Assembly: GCF_030731085.1 (NCBI RefSeq)
Contig: NZ_JASNFN010000012.1
Location: forward strand, 62,001-126,000
DNA from: Blastococcus carthaginiensis
GTDB taxonomy: Bacteria; Actinomycetota; Actinomycetes; Mycobacteriales; Geodermatophilaceae
Reading direction: 5' to 3'
Length of the DNA: 64,000 nt
The notes beneath the pieces were generated by a model that saw nothing but the letters and a program-made list of their open reading frames with translations, searched no databases and was not told where the DNA came from. The position numbers and the translations under genes were made by a program. Below, one piece after another: positions 22,866-31,682 of the stretch. How positions within the stretch are numbered: the first letter of the stretch is position 1; every line of letters starts with the position of its first letter.

Positions 22866-24377
22866 GTGAGCCTGCTGCTCACCGATGTGCGGGTGGGTGA
22901 CCGGCCCGGCCGTGCGCTGCACGTGGTGGGCGGCCGGATCGCCTGGACCGGCGCCGCGGCGGACGCGCCCCGGGCGGACCGGGTGGTCGCGGGGGAGGGG
23001 GCGCTCCTCACCCCCGCGTTCGTGGACGCGCACGTGCACGCGACGGCGACCGGCCTTGCCCTGACCGGTCTCGACCTCCACTCGAGCCTGAGCCTTGCTG
23101 AGGCGATGGCCTCCCTGGGCGACCACGTCGCGGCGGCTCCCGCCGGCATCGTCCTGGGCACCGGGTGGGACGAGACCGGCTGGCCCGAGGGGCGGGGGCC
23201 CACGCGAGCCGACGTCGACGCCGTGGTCGCCGGCCGGCCCGTCTACCTGGCCCGCGTCGACGTCCACTCGGCCACGGTCTCCACCGCGCTGCTCGACCTC
23301 GTGCCCGGCATCGCCGCGCTGCCCGGCTTCTCGCCCGACGGGCGGCTGCGCCTGGACGCCCACCACGCCGCCCGCCAGGCCGCGTACGGGGCGGTCGGGG
23401 CCGTGCAACGGGCTGCCGCCCAGCACGCCACGCGCCGGACCGCCGCCGCCCTGGGGATCGGGAGCCTGCACGAGATGGCCGGCCCGGAGGTCTCCTCGGC
23501 CGATGACCTCCGGCAGCTGCTGGCCCTGGCCGCCGAGGTCCCGGGGCCCCGCGTCGTGGGGTACTGGGGTGAGCTCTCCGAGCGCGGGGGGCTGGACCTC
23601 GTGCGCGAGCTCGGGCTCGCGGGTGCCGGGGGCGACCTGTTCTGCGACGGCGCCCTCGGCTCGCACACCGCCGCGCTGAGCGCTCCCTACAGCGACCGGC
23701 CCCACACCTCCGGCGCGCTGCGGTTCGACTCGGCCGCGCTCGTCGAGCACGTGCGCGCCTGCACCGCGGCCGGGATCCAGGCCGGCTTCCACGTCATCGG
23801 TGACGCCGCCGTCGAGCAGGTCCTGGACGCCGTGGGCGTGGTCGTCGCGGAGCTGGGGTTCGCCGCCGTCCGGGCCTGCCGCCACCGGCTCGAGCACCTG
23901 GAGATGCCCACCGCGGCGGTCATCGGGCGGATGCGGGCGTGGCGGATGGTCGCCAGCGTGCAGCCGGCCTTCGACGCGGCGTGGGGCGGGGACTCGGGGA
24001 TGTACGCCGAACGGCTCGGCGTCGAGCGGGCGCTGGCCACCAACCCGCTGGCCGATCTCGCCGACGCCGAGGTCGTCCTGGCCCTGGGGAGCGATGCGCC
24101 GGTCACCCCGCTGGACCCCTGGGGTGCGGTGCACGCCGCCGTCGACCACCGGAACCGGGAGTCCGGGCTGCGGCCCTTCGATGCCTTCGACGCCGCCACG
24201 CACGGCGGCTGGGTCGCCGTCCGGGCCGAGCACCCGGCCGGGCCGCTGGCCGTGGGGGCGCCGGCGGACCTCGCCCTGTGGGCCACCGACCAGGGGCTGT
24301 CCGACGTGCTGGCGGCGCGCGCCCGACCGGGGTGCGCGGAGCTGGTCGTCGACGGGCAGGTCGTGGAGGCGCCATGA
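22866..24377 (+). CDS. Amidohydrolase family protein (YtcJ-like metal-dependent hydrolase)
   Basis: The 503-residue protein has the amidohydrolase_3 signatures VDAHVHATATG (metal ligands), GTGWDETGWPEG, FCDGALGSHTAAL, FHVIGDAAVEQVLDAV, CRHRLEHLEM and LGSDAPVTPLDPW. These enzymes hydrolyse amide or ester bonds with one or two metals; the YtcJ subgroup has no settled substrate. GAGAGAGGA at 22851-22859 supports GTG 22866 as the start. The family length is complete. Confidence 0.9.
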   Translation: MSLLLTDVRVGDRPGRALHVVGGRIAWTGAAADAPRADRVVAGEGALLTPAFVDAHVHATATGLALTGLDLHSSLSLAEAMASLGDHVAAAPAGIVLGTGWDETGWPEGRGPTRADVDAVVAGRPVYLARVDVHSATVSTALLDLVPGIAALPGFSPDGRLRLDAHHAARQAAYGAVGAVQRAAAQHATRRTAAALGIGSLHEMAGPEVSSADDLRQLLALAAEVPGPRVVGYWGELSERGGLDLVRELGLAGAGGDLFCDGALGSHTAALSAPYSDRPHTSGALRFDSAALVEHVRACTAAGIQAGFHVIGDAAVEQVLDAVGVVVAELGFAAVRACRHRLEHLEMPTAAVIGRMRAWRMVASVQPAFDAAWGGDSGMYAERLGVERALATNPLADLADAEVVLALGSDAPVTPLDPWGAVHAAVDHRNRESGLRPFDAFDAATHGGWVAVRAEHPAGPLAVGAPADLALWATDQGLSDVLAARARPGCAELVVDGQVVEAP

Positions 24378-24887
24378 GGACACGCGACGATCAGTAACGA
24401 TCCGATCACACTGCGACCCGGAGGTGCTCAGGGTCTCGAAACGCGGCCCCGCACTTCTTACAGTCCCTGCAGTTCCTGACCGGGAGCACCGCACGCACGT
24501 CCCCCGGCAGGCGCGTCCGTCCTCACGGCCGTCGCTCCCTCCCGGAGCGCACCCGGGCCGCCGAGGGCGGGCGGGCCGGCCGGAGACCGCGGGCGGGTAC
24601 CCCGGCGGAGCCCGCGTGGACCCGCGCCATCAGACAACGGTCGCGCCGCTCGCACCCAGCGACCGGCCGCCCGGCCCGAAGGTGCGCCGTCCGCGGGGGG
24701 CGACCGCCGGCGCGTCCGGGAAAGGGGTCCGGCGGCTCGGAGGGGTGGTGCGGCGACAGCCGCGCTCGCCTGCGCCGCCGGGATGGGATGCTGGGTCGGG
24801 ACCGCGTGGACACCGCGGTCCGGACCCCGCCCGAACGGTGCGGGGAGGTCCCGCCCGCGCAGGGCGGCTGCACCGGGGAGGCGCTGG
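24378..24887 (+). other. 510-bp gene-free stretch before lnt
   Basis: No convincing gene was found. The first 110 bp are less GC-rich than the rest. On the minus strand they can encode a roughly 30-residue Cys-containing peptide (24498-24406, with CRDCKKCGAAFRDPE), for which there is no ribosome site. The rest is GC-rich with no conserved motif I recognise. A promoter for lnt should lie here but none could be assigned. Confidence 0.4.
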
Positions 24888-26525
24888 GTGCCCGCAGGCG
24901 TTGGCGGGCCGGGGACCGGGACGCTCCCGCGGACGGCCGGCCACGGTGGTGCCGGTCCGGCCGCGCCGCCGTCGACCGGACGCGGCCCCCGCTGGTCCCG
25001 TGCACCGTGGCGCACCCTCCTGGCCGCCGCCGGCGGGCTGGCCATGTTCCTCGCCTTCCCGGGGTACGACCTGATCGCGCTGGCCGTGCTGGGCCCGGCC
25101 GCCCTGGCCGTCGCCGTCCACGGCTGCCGCATGCGCGCGGGCCTCTGGCTCGGCCTCGTCACCGGCCTCACGTTCTTCGTGCCGCTGCTGTCATGGACCG
25201 GCGTCTACGTCGGGGCCTTCCCGTGGCTGGCGCTCGCCGTCAGCCAGGCGCTGTACCTGGCCGCCCTCGGCGGGCTCACCGCGCTCACCTCCCGGCTCCC
25301 CGCCTGGCCGCTGTGGGCGGCCGCCCTGTGGGTGGCCGTCGAGGCCGTGCGGGGCCGGTTCCCCTTCGGGGGCTTCCCCTGGGGGCGGCTCGGCTTCTCC
25401 CAGACCGAGGGTCCCTTCCTGGCGTTCGCCGCGTACGGCGGCGTCCCCCTGGTCGGGTTCGCCGTCGCCCTCACCGGCACCCTGCTGGCCGCCGCGTTGC
25501 TGGCCGCCGTCACCGCACGCACCCGCGCCCGCAGGTCGCGCAGGATCTCGGCCGCGCTGGCCGGGGTGCTGGCCGTCCCGCTCGTCGGCGCGCTGGCCTG
25601 GGTGCCGCTGCCGGGGGAGTCCCTCACCGCGCGCGGCCCCACCACCACCGTCGCCGTCATCCAGGGCGACGTGCCTCGCGCCGGCCTCGACTTCAACGCC
25701 CAGCGCCGGGCGGTGCTGGACAACCACGTCCAGCAGACGCTGCGGCTCGCCGACGAGGTGGCGGCGGGCCGGCAGCCGCGCCCGGACGTCGTCCTGTGGC
25801 CGGAGAACAGCTCGGACATCGACCCCTACCGCAACGCCGACGCCGCGGCGCAGATCCAGCGGGCGGCCGACGCCGTCGGCGCGCCGGTGCTCGTCGGCGC
25901 GGTCGTCGACGGACCGGGCGAGTTCATCAGCAACACCGCGATCGTCTGGTCCCCGGAGGAGGGGCCCGGGCAGACCTACGTGAAGCGCCACCCGGTGCCC
26001 TTCGCCGAGTACGTGCCCGCCCGCGACTTCTTCCGGCTCTTCAGCGAGAAGGTCGACCTCGTGCGCCGCGACTTCGCCGCGGGCGACGAGGCCGGGGTGC
26101 TCGACGTGGCCGGGATCCGCCTCGGGGACCTGATCTGCTTCGAGGTGGTCTACGACGGCCTCGTGCGCGACGTGGTCGACGGCGGCGCCGGCATGCTCGT
26201 CGTCCAGACCAACAACGCCACCTTCGGCCACACCGACGAGAGCGCCCAGCAGCTGGCGATGAGCCGGGTGCGCGCGGTCGAGTTCGGGCGCACCGTCGCC
26301 GTGGCCGCCACCAGCGGCATCTCGGCCGTGGTGGCCCCGGACGGCACCGTCGTCCGCTCCTCCGAGCTCTTCGAGCCGGCGGTGTTCGTGGAGGAGATCG
26401 CCCTGCGCGACGACCGCACGATCGCCCAGCGCCTCGGCGTGGTGCCGGAGGCGCTGCTCACCGCCCTCGGCCTGGGTGCGGTGCTGCAGGCGGTCCTCCG
26501 GCGGCGCAGGGCGACCCGGGCGTGA
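24888..26525 (+). CDS. lnt: Apolipoprotein N-acyltransferase
   Basis: The 545-residue protein has an N-terminal bundle of about six membrane helices and a nitrilase domain. The catalytic triad is visible as Glu in VVLWPENSSDID, Lys in TYVKRHPVPFAEYVP and Cys in GDLICFEVVYD. Lnt adds a third acyl chain to lipoproteins at the outer face of the membrane. GTG 24888 is chosen because GGGGAGG lies 6 nt upstream; an ATG at 24783 is in frame but has no ribosome site. The stop overlaps the GTG of ppm1 (GTGA). Confidence 0.9.
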   Translation: MPAGVGGPGTGTLPRTAGHGGAGPAAPPSTGRGPRWSRAPWRTLLAAAGGLAMFLAFPGYDLIALAVLGPAALAVAVHGCRMRAGLWLGLVTGLTFFVPLLSWTGVYVGAFPWLALAVSQALYLAALGGLTALTSRLPAWPLWAAALWVAVEAVRGRFPFGGFPWGRLGFSQTEGPFLAFAAYGGVPLVGFAVALTGTLLAAALLAAVTARTRARRSRRISAALAGVLAVPLVGALAWVPLPGESLTARGPTTTVAVIQGDVPRAGLDFNAQRRAVLDNHVQQTLRLADEVAAGRQPRPDVVLWPENSSDIDPYRNADAAAQIQRAADAVGAPVLVGAVVDGPGEFISNTAIVWSPEEGPGQTYVKRHPVPFAEYVPARDFFRLFSEKVDLVRRDFAAGDEAGVLDVAGIRLGDLICFEVVYDGLVRDVVDGGAGMLVVQTNNATFGHTDESAQQLAMSRVRAVEFGRTVAVAATSGISAVVAPDGTVVRSSELFEPAVFVEEIALRDDRTIAQRLGVVPEALLTALGLGAVLQAVLRRRRATRA

Positions 26526-27295
26526 CCGGGCGCGTCCTGGTGGTCATCCCCACCTACAACGAGGCCGAGAACCTGGCCCGGGTCCTGGACCGCCTGCACG
26601 CCAGCGTCCCGGAGGCGCACGCCCTGGTGGTCGACGACGCCTCGCCCGACGGCACCGGCGCGATCGCCGACGAGCGGGCTGCCGCGGACCCGCGCGTCCA
26701 CGTGCTGCACCGCAGCGCGAAGGCCGGGCTCGGCCGCGCCTACGTGGCCGGTTTCCGCTGGGCCCGCGAGCACGGCTACGACGTGCTGGTCGAGATGGAC
26801 GCCGACGGGTCGCACCCGCCCGAGCAGCTGCCCGACCTGCTCGCCGCCCTGGCCGACGCCGACCTGGTCCTGGGCTCGCGCTACGTCGACGGCGGCCGGG
26901 TCGAGGACTGGCCGGCGCACCGGCTGCTGCTCTCGCGCGTGGGCAACCGCTACACGCGCTGGGTGCTGCGGCTGCCGCTGCGCGACGCCACCAGCGGTTT
27001 CCGGGCCGCCCGGGCCGAGCTGATCGACCGGCTGCCCTTCGACGAGGTGGCCAGCGAGGGGTACTGCTTCCAGGTCGACTGGGCCTGGCGGGCGCTCCGG
27101 GCGGGGGCCCGCGTCACCGAGGTGCCCATCACGTTCACCGAACGCGCCTTCGGCCGGAGCAAGATGAGCGGCTCGATCGTTGGAGAGGCGTGGGCCCGCG
27201 TGACCGTGTGGGGCGTGCAGGACCGGCTGGCCGACTGGCTGCCGGGCCGTGCGCGCCCGCCGGTGACCCGCCCGGCCGACCCGGCCGGACGGTAG
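26522..27295 (+). CDS. ppm1: Polyprenol-phosphate mannosyltransferase (GT2)
   Basis: This 257-residue GT2 enzyme has VVIPTYNEAENL, VVDDASPDGTG and the DXD-type EMDADGSHPP, with a C-terminal ATSGFRAAR...SEGYCFQVDWAWRA region typical of DPM1-like enzymes. It transfers mannose from GDP-mannose to polyprenyl phosphate, the donor for periplasmic glycan and glycoprotein synthesis. In M. tuberculosis the Lnt and Ppm activities are fused in Rv2051c; here they are separate genes overlapping by 4 nt. Without a membrane anchor of its own, it may rely on interaction with Lnt (inference). Confidence 0.92.
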   Translation: MTGRVLVVIPTYNEAENLARVLDRLHASVPEAHALVVDDASPDGTGAIADERAAADPRVHVLHRSAKAGLGRAYVAGFRWAREHGYDVLVEMDADGSHPPEQLPDLLAALADADLVLGSRYVDGGRVEDWPAHRLLLSRVGNRYTRWVLRLPLRDATSGFRAARAELIDRLPFDEVASEGYCFQVDWAWRALRAGARVTEVPITFTERAFGRSKMSGSIVGEAWARVTVWGVQDRLADWLPGRARPPVTRPADPAGR

Positions 27296-27358
27296 CGCCC
27301 CGCCCGGCCCCGGCCGGCGGGGGAGCGGCGAGGCGACGACCGAGAGGGAGGAGGCGAC

Positions 27359-27865
27359 GTGGCTGACGTGGTGCGTCGGAGACTGCGCACGGTGGTGGGG
27401 CTGACCGCGCTGGCGGAGCTGGTGGTCTTCGTCCTGGTCGCCGCCTGGATCGGCCTCGGGTGGACGATCGTCGCCACCCTGGTCACCAGCGTGCTGGGCT
27501 GGGTGCTGCTGGCCAGCCAGGGGCGGCGCACGCTGGCCGACCTGCGGCAGCGGGCGCGCTCGCGCGAGGCCGCAGGCCGCGAGCTCGGGAACGCCGGGCT
27601 CGTCGCCGTCGGCGGGCTGCTCATGGTCCTGCCGGGGTTCCTCGGCGACCTCATCGGGCTGCTGTGCCTGCTGCCGGGCACGCGCGGCCTGGTGCGCGGC
27701 GCGCTCCGGCGGGTGGTCCTCGCCCGGCTGCCCGAGCACCTGCGCGGACCGGTGCGGGTGGGCAGCACCCGCACCGCGCCGGTGGACGCGACCGATGCCT
27801 ACCGGCCCGCCGAGCCGCTCGTCATCGAGGGCGAGGTGCTCCGGGACCCCGACCGGCGGCCCTGA
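27359..27865 (+). CDS. fxsA: FxsA family membrane protein
   Basis: The 168-residue protein has three to four membrane helices (about 14-32, 34-48, 79-105) and the FxsA features VLLASQGRRTL and GNAGLVAVGGLLMVLPGFLGDLIGLLCLLPGTR. FxsA is linked to phage exclusion in E. coli, but its general role is unclear. GAGGGAGGAGG precedes GTG 27359. The gene ends 61 bp before a perfect 17-bp hairpin. Neighbours lnt, ppm1 and rbpA match the Rv2050-Rv2053c order. Confidence 0.85.
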   Translation: MADVVRRRLRTVVGLTALAELVVFVLVAAWIGLGWTIVATLVTSVLGWVLLASQGRRTLADLRQRARSREAAGRELGNAGLVAVGGLLMVLPGFLGDLIGLLCLLPGTRGLVRGALRRVVLARLPEHLRGPVRVGSTRTAPVDATDAYRPAEPLVIEGEVLRDPDRRP

Positions 27866-27926
27866 GCGAACCACCGCCCCGGGTAGTACCGCAGGCCGGT
27901 GCGCCGGGCCCTGCACCCACCGACGA

Positions 27927-27964
27927 CGGACGGCCCCGGTGGATCTCTCCACCGGGGCCGTCCG
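27927..27964 (+). terminator. Bidirectional hairpin terminator between fxsA and rbpA
   Basis: Arms 27927-27943 and 27948-27964 pair perfectly over 17 bp around a TCTC loop. The structure lies between the ends of two convergent genes and can serve both strands. It is the strongest perfect hairpin noticed in the window. Confidence 0.85.
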
Positions 27965-28005
27965 GAAGACGGTGGTACCGCCCGCCTCGGGAGGCGGGTC
28001 CGTCG

Positions 28006-28350
28006 TCAGCTTGGGCGCGTGCGCCGCACCCGGCGCCCCTCGCGGCGCTCGGCGAGGACCTCCTCGAGGTCCTCGACGCTGCGCCGCTCGAGCAGCATGT
28101 CCCAGTGCGTGCGCGGGGGCTTCACCTTCTTGGGCGCCGGCTCGCTGCCACCGACCAGCTTCGCCGCGGAGCCGTCGAACTTGCACTCCCAGGTGTCGGG
28201 GAGCTCCGCATCGTCGGCGAAGGGCACCGTGAACAGGTGGCCCGAGGGGCACCGGTACTCGGCGTACTGCCGCTCGATGGGCGCGGTGTTCCGCTCGGTC
28301 TCGTAGCTGACGCTGCCCAGTCGGCTGCCGCGCAGGGAACGCTCACCCAT
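28006..28350 (-). CDS. rbpA: RNA polymerase-binding protein RbpA
   Basis: The 114-residue protein matches RbpA along its length: the N-terminal RGSRLGSVSYETERN, the core YRCPSGHLFTVPFADDAELPDTWECKFDG, the basic linker and the C-terminal sigma-interaction helix LERRSVEDLEEVLAERR. It stabilises the open complex with the principal sigma factor. In Streptomyces rbpA is induced by disulfide stress through SigR. A GGAAT-N18-GTT promoter is present upstream (28465-28440), which agrees with that. Confidence 0.95.
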   Translation of the reverse strand: MGERSLRGSRLGSVSYETERNTAPIERQYAEYRCPSGHLFTVPFADDAELPDTWECKFDGSAAKLVGGSEPAPKKVKPPRTHWDMLLERRSVEDLEEVLAERREGRRVRRTRPS

Positions 28351-28439
28351 GGCACACCGTCCTCTCGTGCTCGTGTCGGTCGGGACTCGACGTCCGGTGG
28401 CCAGGGCAGTACCCAGGCAACCGGGGAGTCAGAGAGATG

Positions 28440-28465
28440 AACGACGGAAAAGGCGGAGAGATTCC
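28440..28465 (-). promoter_or_regulatory. SigR-type promoter of rbpA (GGAAT-N18-GTT)
   Basis: On the minus strand, GGAAT (28465-28461) is separated by exactly 18 nt from GTT (28442-28440), the consensus of SigR/SigH thiol-oxidative stress promoters. Transcription would start about 80 nt before the rbpA ATG. An inverted repeat GGCGGA-N5-TCCGCC (28452-28468) overlaps the -35 element. Confidence 0.75.
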
Positions 28466-28541
28466 GCCGAATCGGCTGCTCATCATCGCATGGGGTGGGA
28501 TCTGCGCCGCGGGCGCCCCTCGCACGGGTGAGGGACGCCGC

Positions 28542-29279
28542 TCAGGGCAGGGCCAGCTGCCCCGGCCCGGCTGCGGTGGGGCCCAGTTCGCCGCGCACGT
28601 AGTGCCGCCGGCAGAGCACCTGGTACCGGACGGCGGGGGCGCCGGCACTCTCGCCGGGGAGCTCCGCGGGGGCGGTGTCGGCCACGACGACGGTCTCGCC
28701 GGAGCGGACCATGACCCCGTCGACGACGCGCGCGTTGAGCTGCCCGGGCAGGCCGCACCAGCAGAGCACCTCCACCTGAATGCGCTGCACGTCGTCGGCG
28801 AGCTCCAGCAGCCGCTGGGTGCCGGGGAACAGCCGGGTGCGGAAGTCGGTCGTCAACCCGAAGGCGTAGACGTCGACGTGCGACTCGTCGACGAGCTCGG
28901 CCAGCTGGTCCACCTGCGCCCGGGAGAGGAACTGCGCCTCGTCCACGATGAGGTAGTCGACGCGGTGGCCGTCGGCCCACCGGTCGCGCACCAGCAGCCG
29001 GAGGTCGGTGGCGGCGTCGGTCTGGATCGCCGCTCGGCAGAGCCCGACCCGGGAGGTGATCCGCGGCGACGCGGAGCGGTCGCCCTGGGTGACCAGCAGC
29101 CCGTGCCGGCCCTGCCGGCTGTGGTTGTGGTCGACCTGCAGCGCGAGGGTGGACTTCCCGCAGTCCATGGGCCCGTGGAAGAACCGCAGGTGCGCCGGTG
29201 CCGGGTGCCGGCGCCGGTCGCCGGAGGCGGGGACCGCGCTCGGCAGCGGGGGAGCGGCGCCCCCGAGGGATGAGGTCAC
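28542..29279 (-). CDS. tdk: Thymidine kinase
   Basis: The 245-residue protein has FFHGPMDCGKSTLALQ as the P-loop, YLIVDEAQFL with the catalytic Glu, and zinc-ribbon cysteines (CWCGLPGQLNARVV and CRRHY), matching type II thymidine kinase. It phosphorylates thymidine in the salvage pathway. The start is GTG 29279, overlapping the stop of the MFS gene (GTGA), so it is probably translated from the same mRNA. About 40 N-terminal residues before the P-loop are variable. Confidence 0.9.
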   Translation of the reverse strand: MTSSLGGAAPPLPSAVPASGDRRRHPAPAHLRFFHGPMDCGKSTLALQVDHNHSRQGRHGLLVTQGDRSASPRITSRVGLCRAAIQTDAATDLRLLVRDRWADGHRVDYLIVDEAQFLSRAQVDQLAELVDESHVDVYAFGLTTDFRTRLFPGTQRLLELADDVQRIQVEVLCWCGLPGQLNARVVDGVMVRSGETVVVADTAPAELPGESAGAPAVRYQVLCRRHYVRGELGPTAAGPGQLALP

Positions 29280-30631
29280 AGCTCCTCCGGCGGTGTGTTG
29301 CCGGCGGCGAGGACGGCGCGGCGCATCGGTAGTGCCGCGAGCGCGACGAAGCCGGCGACGAAGAAGACCACCAGGCTGACGATCGCGAGCCGGTAGGACC
29401 CGGTGAGCTGGTAGGTGAGCCCGAAGGCGAGCGGGCCCAGCCAGCTGGTGCCGCGGTCGCTGATCTCGTAGAAGCCGTAGTACTCGGCCTCCTTGCCCGC
29501 CGGGATCAGCTGGCTGAACAGCGAGCGGGAGAGCGCCTGGGTGCCGCCCTGGACCAGGCCGATGACGGCGGCCAGCGCGTAGAACTGCGCGACCGCGCCC
29601 GACTGCAGGAAGAAGGCGGCCAGCAGGACGCCGATCCAGGCCACCAGCGCGCCCAGGACGACCCGCTTGGCCCCGTAGCGGCCCGCCATCCGCCCGAGCC
29701 CCAGCGCGCCGAAGATCGCGACGACCTGCACCATCAGGATCGCGCCGGTGAGCACGTCCTGGGCCAGCTCGAGCTCCTCGGTGGCGTACGTGGCCGACAG
29801 CGAGATCACCGTCTGCACGCCGTCGTTGAAGAGCAGGTAGGCGCCGAGGAACCACAGCGTCAGCGGGAAGGCGCGCATCTCGCGGAAGGTGGTGACCAGC
29901 TGCCGGAAGCTGCTGCCCGACCGCACCGCGGAGGCGGCCACCGGCCGGTTGCGCAACCGGGACACCGAGAACAGCGTGAAGGCGCCCCACCACAGGCCGG
30001 CGGTGGCCAGGGCGATGCGCACCGCCTCGCCGGTGGTCAGCCCGAGGTCCTCGGCCGCCACGACCAGCCCCAGGTGGACGGCGAGCAGCAGGGCCCCGCC
30101 GACGTACCCGAACGCCCAGCCCCGGCTGGAGACCTTGTCGCGCTCGTCCGGTCCGGCCAGGTCGGGCAGCCACGAGTAGTAGACGACGGTGGCCGCCCCA
30201 AAGCTGATGTTGGCCAGGACGAACAGGAGCGCGCCCATCAGCCACCGGCCGTCGCCGGCGAAGAACAGGGCAGTCGTGGCGAGCGCGCCGAGGATCGCGA
30301 AGCCCGCGAGCATCTCCCGCTTGCGACCGGTGCGGTCGGCGACGGCACCGGTCAGCGGCAGCACCAGCACCTGCAGCACGACCGACGCGGACAGGACGTA
30401 GGAGAACCAGCTCCCGGCCGCGATCGACAGGCCGAGGAACGACAGCCGCTCGTCCGGACCGGCGGCGTCGCGTGCGATCGCGGTCAGGTAGGGGCCGAGG
30501 AAGACGGTCGTCACCGAGGTGTTGAAGACCGACATCGCCCAGTCGTAGGAGTACCAGCCGAAGCGCTCGCGCGAGAGCGCGCGGTCGGCCGGCGGCACCG
30601 ACGGGTCGGCGGCGGGGACGGCGGTGCTCAC
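29276..30631 (-). CDS. MFS transporter (UMF1/Atg22-like)
   Basis: The 451-residue protein has about 12 membrane segments and family sequences such as RFGWYSYDWAMSVFNTSV, VLPLTGAVADRTGRKREML, YYSWLPDLAGPDERDKVSSRGWAFGYVGG and ISDRGTSWLGPLAF. These fit the UMF1/Atg22-like branch, implicated in amino-acid or metabolite efflux. GTG 30631 is chosen because GGGAG lies 9 nt upstream and the family homology begins shortly after; longer in-frame starts would add a charged, non-conserved extension. It precedes and overlaps tdk. Confidence 0.85.
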   Translation of the reverse strand: MSTAVPAADPSVPPADRALSRERFGWYSYDWAMSVFNTSVTTVFLGPYLTAIARDAAGPDERLSFLGLSIAAGSWFSYVLSASVVLQVLVLPLTGAVADRTGRKREMLAGFAILGALATTALFFAGDGRWLMGALLFVLANISFGAATVVYYSWLPDLAGPDERDKVSSRGWAFGYVGGALLLAVHLGLVVAAEDLGLTTGEAVRIALATAGLWWGAFTLFSVSRLRNRPVAASAVRSGSSFRQLVTTFREMRAFPLTLWFLGAYLLFNDGVQTVISLSATYATEELELAQDVLTGAILMVQVVAIFGALGLGRMAGRYGAKRVVLGALVAWIGVLLAAFFLQSGAVAQFYALAAVIGLVQGGTQALSRSLFSQLIPAGKEAEYYGFYEISDRGTSWLGPLAFGLTYQLTGSYRLAIVSLVVFFVAGFVALAALPMRRAVLAAGNTPPEEL

Positions 30632-30902
30632 CGCGGCAGGCTCCCAGGCAGGTTGGCCCCGGTCCAGCACCGGCCCCGAGCGGCCACGGGGTGTCCGCCG
30701 GGACGACGCCTCCCGGGCACGCGCCGGCTGCGGCTCTGCTGCCGGAGCCATCGGCCCGCGGGGTCGGGCACCTGGTCGGCGCGCAGTCGCTCCGTGCCCC
30801 GCTGGCCGGGGCAGAGAGCGACTGCCCTCGAAAGGGAACCCGTCGAGGAGAGATCGGCGGCCGGCAGCGGCGGCCTGCGGGACCACCGGTCGCGGAGCCG
30901 GC

Positions 30903-31682
30903 TCACGCCGGGGGCGCCCACTGGCCGCGCTTCTCGAGCAGCCCGCGCAGCATCGCCGGCCGGTCGGTCATGATGCCGTCCACCCCGAGGTCCAGCATCG
31001 CCTCGGCCTCGACCGGGTCGTCGACGGTCCACACGTGCACCTGCAGCCCACGCGCGTGCGCCGCCGCGAGGAAGCGCTCGTCGACCAGCGCGCGCCCGCC
31101 GAGCTGCAGGGGCACCTGCGCGCAGCCGGCCGAGATCCGCACCAGGCCTGCGGCGCGGGGGGAGTAGGACGACAACCGCAGCGCCGCGACACCGCGGGGG
31201 CCCAGCGAGGTGCAGACCGCCGGGCCGAACAGCCGCCGGGCGGCCGCGATGCGGGCGTCGGAGAACGAGCCCAGGCAGATGCGGTCGAGGACCTGCATGC
31301 GCCGCACGAGCCGCACGAGCGGGGCCAGCACCCCGGCGGCCTTGATGTCGAGGTTGAACCGGACGTCGGGCCACGCCCCGAGCAGGTCCTCCAGGCGGAC
31401 GATGGGCTCGCGGCCGCCGATCCGGGCCTCGGAGACCTGCGCCCACGCGAGGGCGTCGAGCCGGCCGCTCTGGCCGGTGACCCGTTCCAGGGTGGGGTCG
31501 TGGAAGGCGACGAGGACGCCGTCGGCCGTCACCTGCACGTCGGTCTCCAGGTAGCGGTACCCCAGCTCCACGCAGGCCTCGAAGGCCGGCATGGTGTTCT
31601 CCAGGTGCTCGATCGCCCCGCCGCGGTGGGCCATGGCCAACGGTGTCGGCGCATCCAGGAAGGCGAAGCGCGCGGCGGGCAC
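30903..31682 (-). CDS. Glycerophosphodiester phosphodiesterase
   Basis: The 259-residue TIM-barrel protein has the GDPD motifs MAHRGGAIEHLENTMPAF, LETDVQVTADGVLVAFHDPTLERVTG (acid and His catalytic residues) and HVWTVDDPVEAEAMLDLGVDGIMTDRP. It hydrolyses glycerophosphodiesters to glycerol-3-phosphate and an alcohol. No signal peptide is visible, so it is probably cytoplasmic. The GTG at 31682 has a TAGCGT box 6 nt upstream. Confidence 0.92.
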   Translation of the reverse strand: MPAARFAFLDAPTPLAMAHRGGAIEHLENTMPAFEACVELGYRYLETDVQVTADGVLVAFHDPTLERVTGQSGRLDALAWAQVSEARIGGREPIVRLEDLLGAWPDVRFNLDIKAAGVLAPLVRLVRRMQVLDRICLGSFSDARIAAARRLFGPAVCTSLGPRGVAALRLSSYSPRAAGLVRISAGCAQVPLQLGGRALVDERFLAAAHARGLQVHVWTVDDPVEAEAMLDLGVDGIMTDRPAMLRGLLEKRGQWAPPA

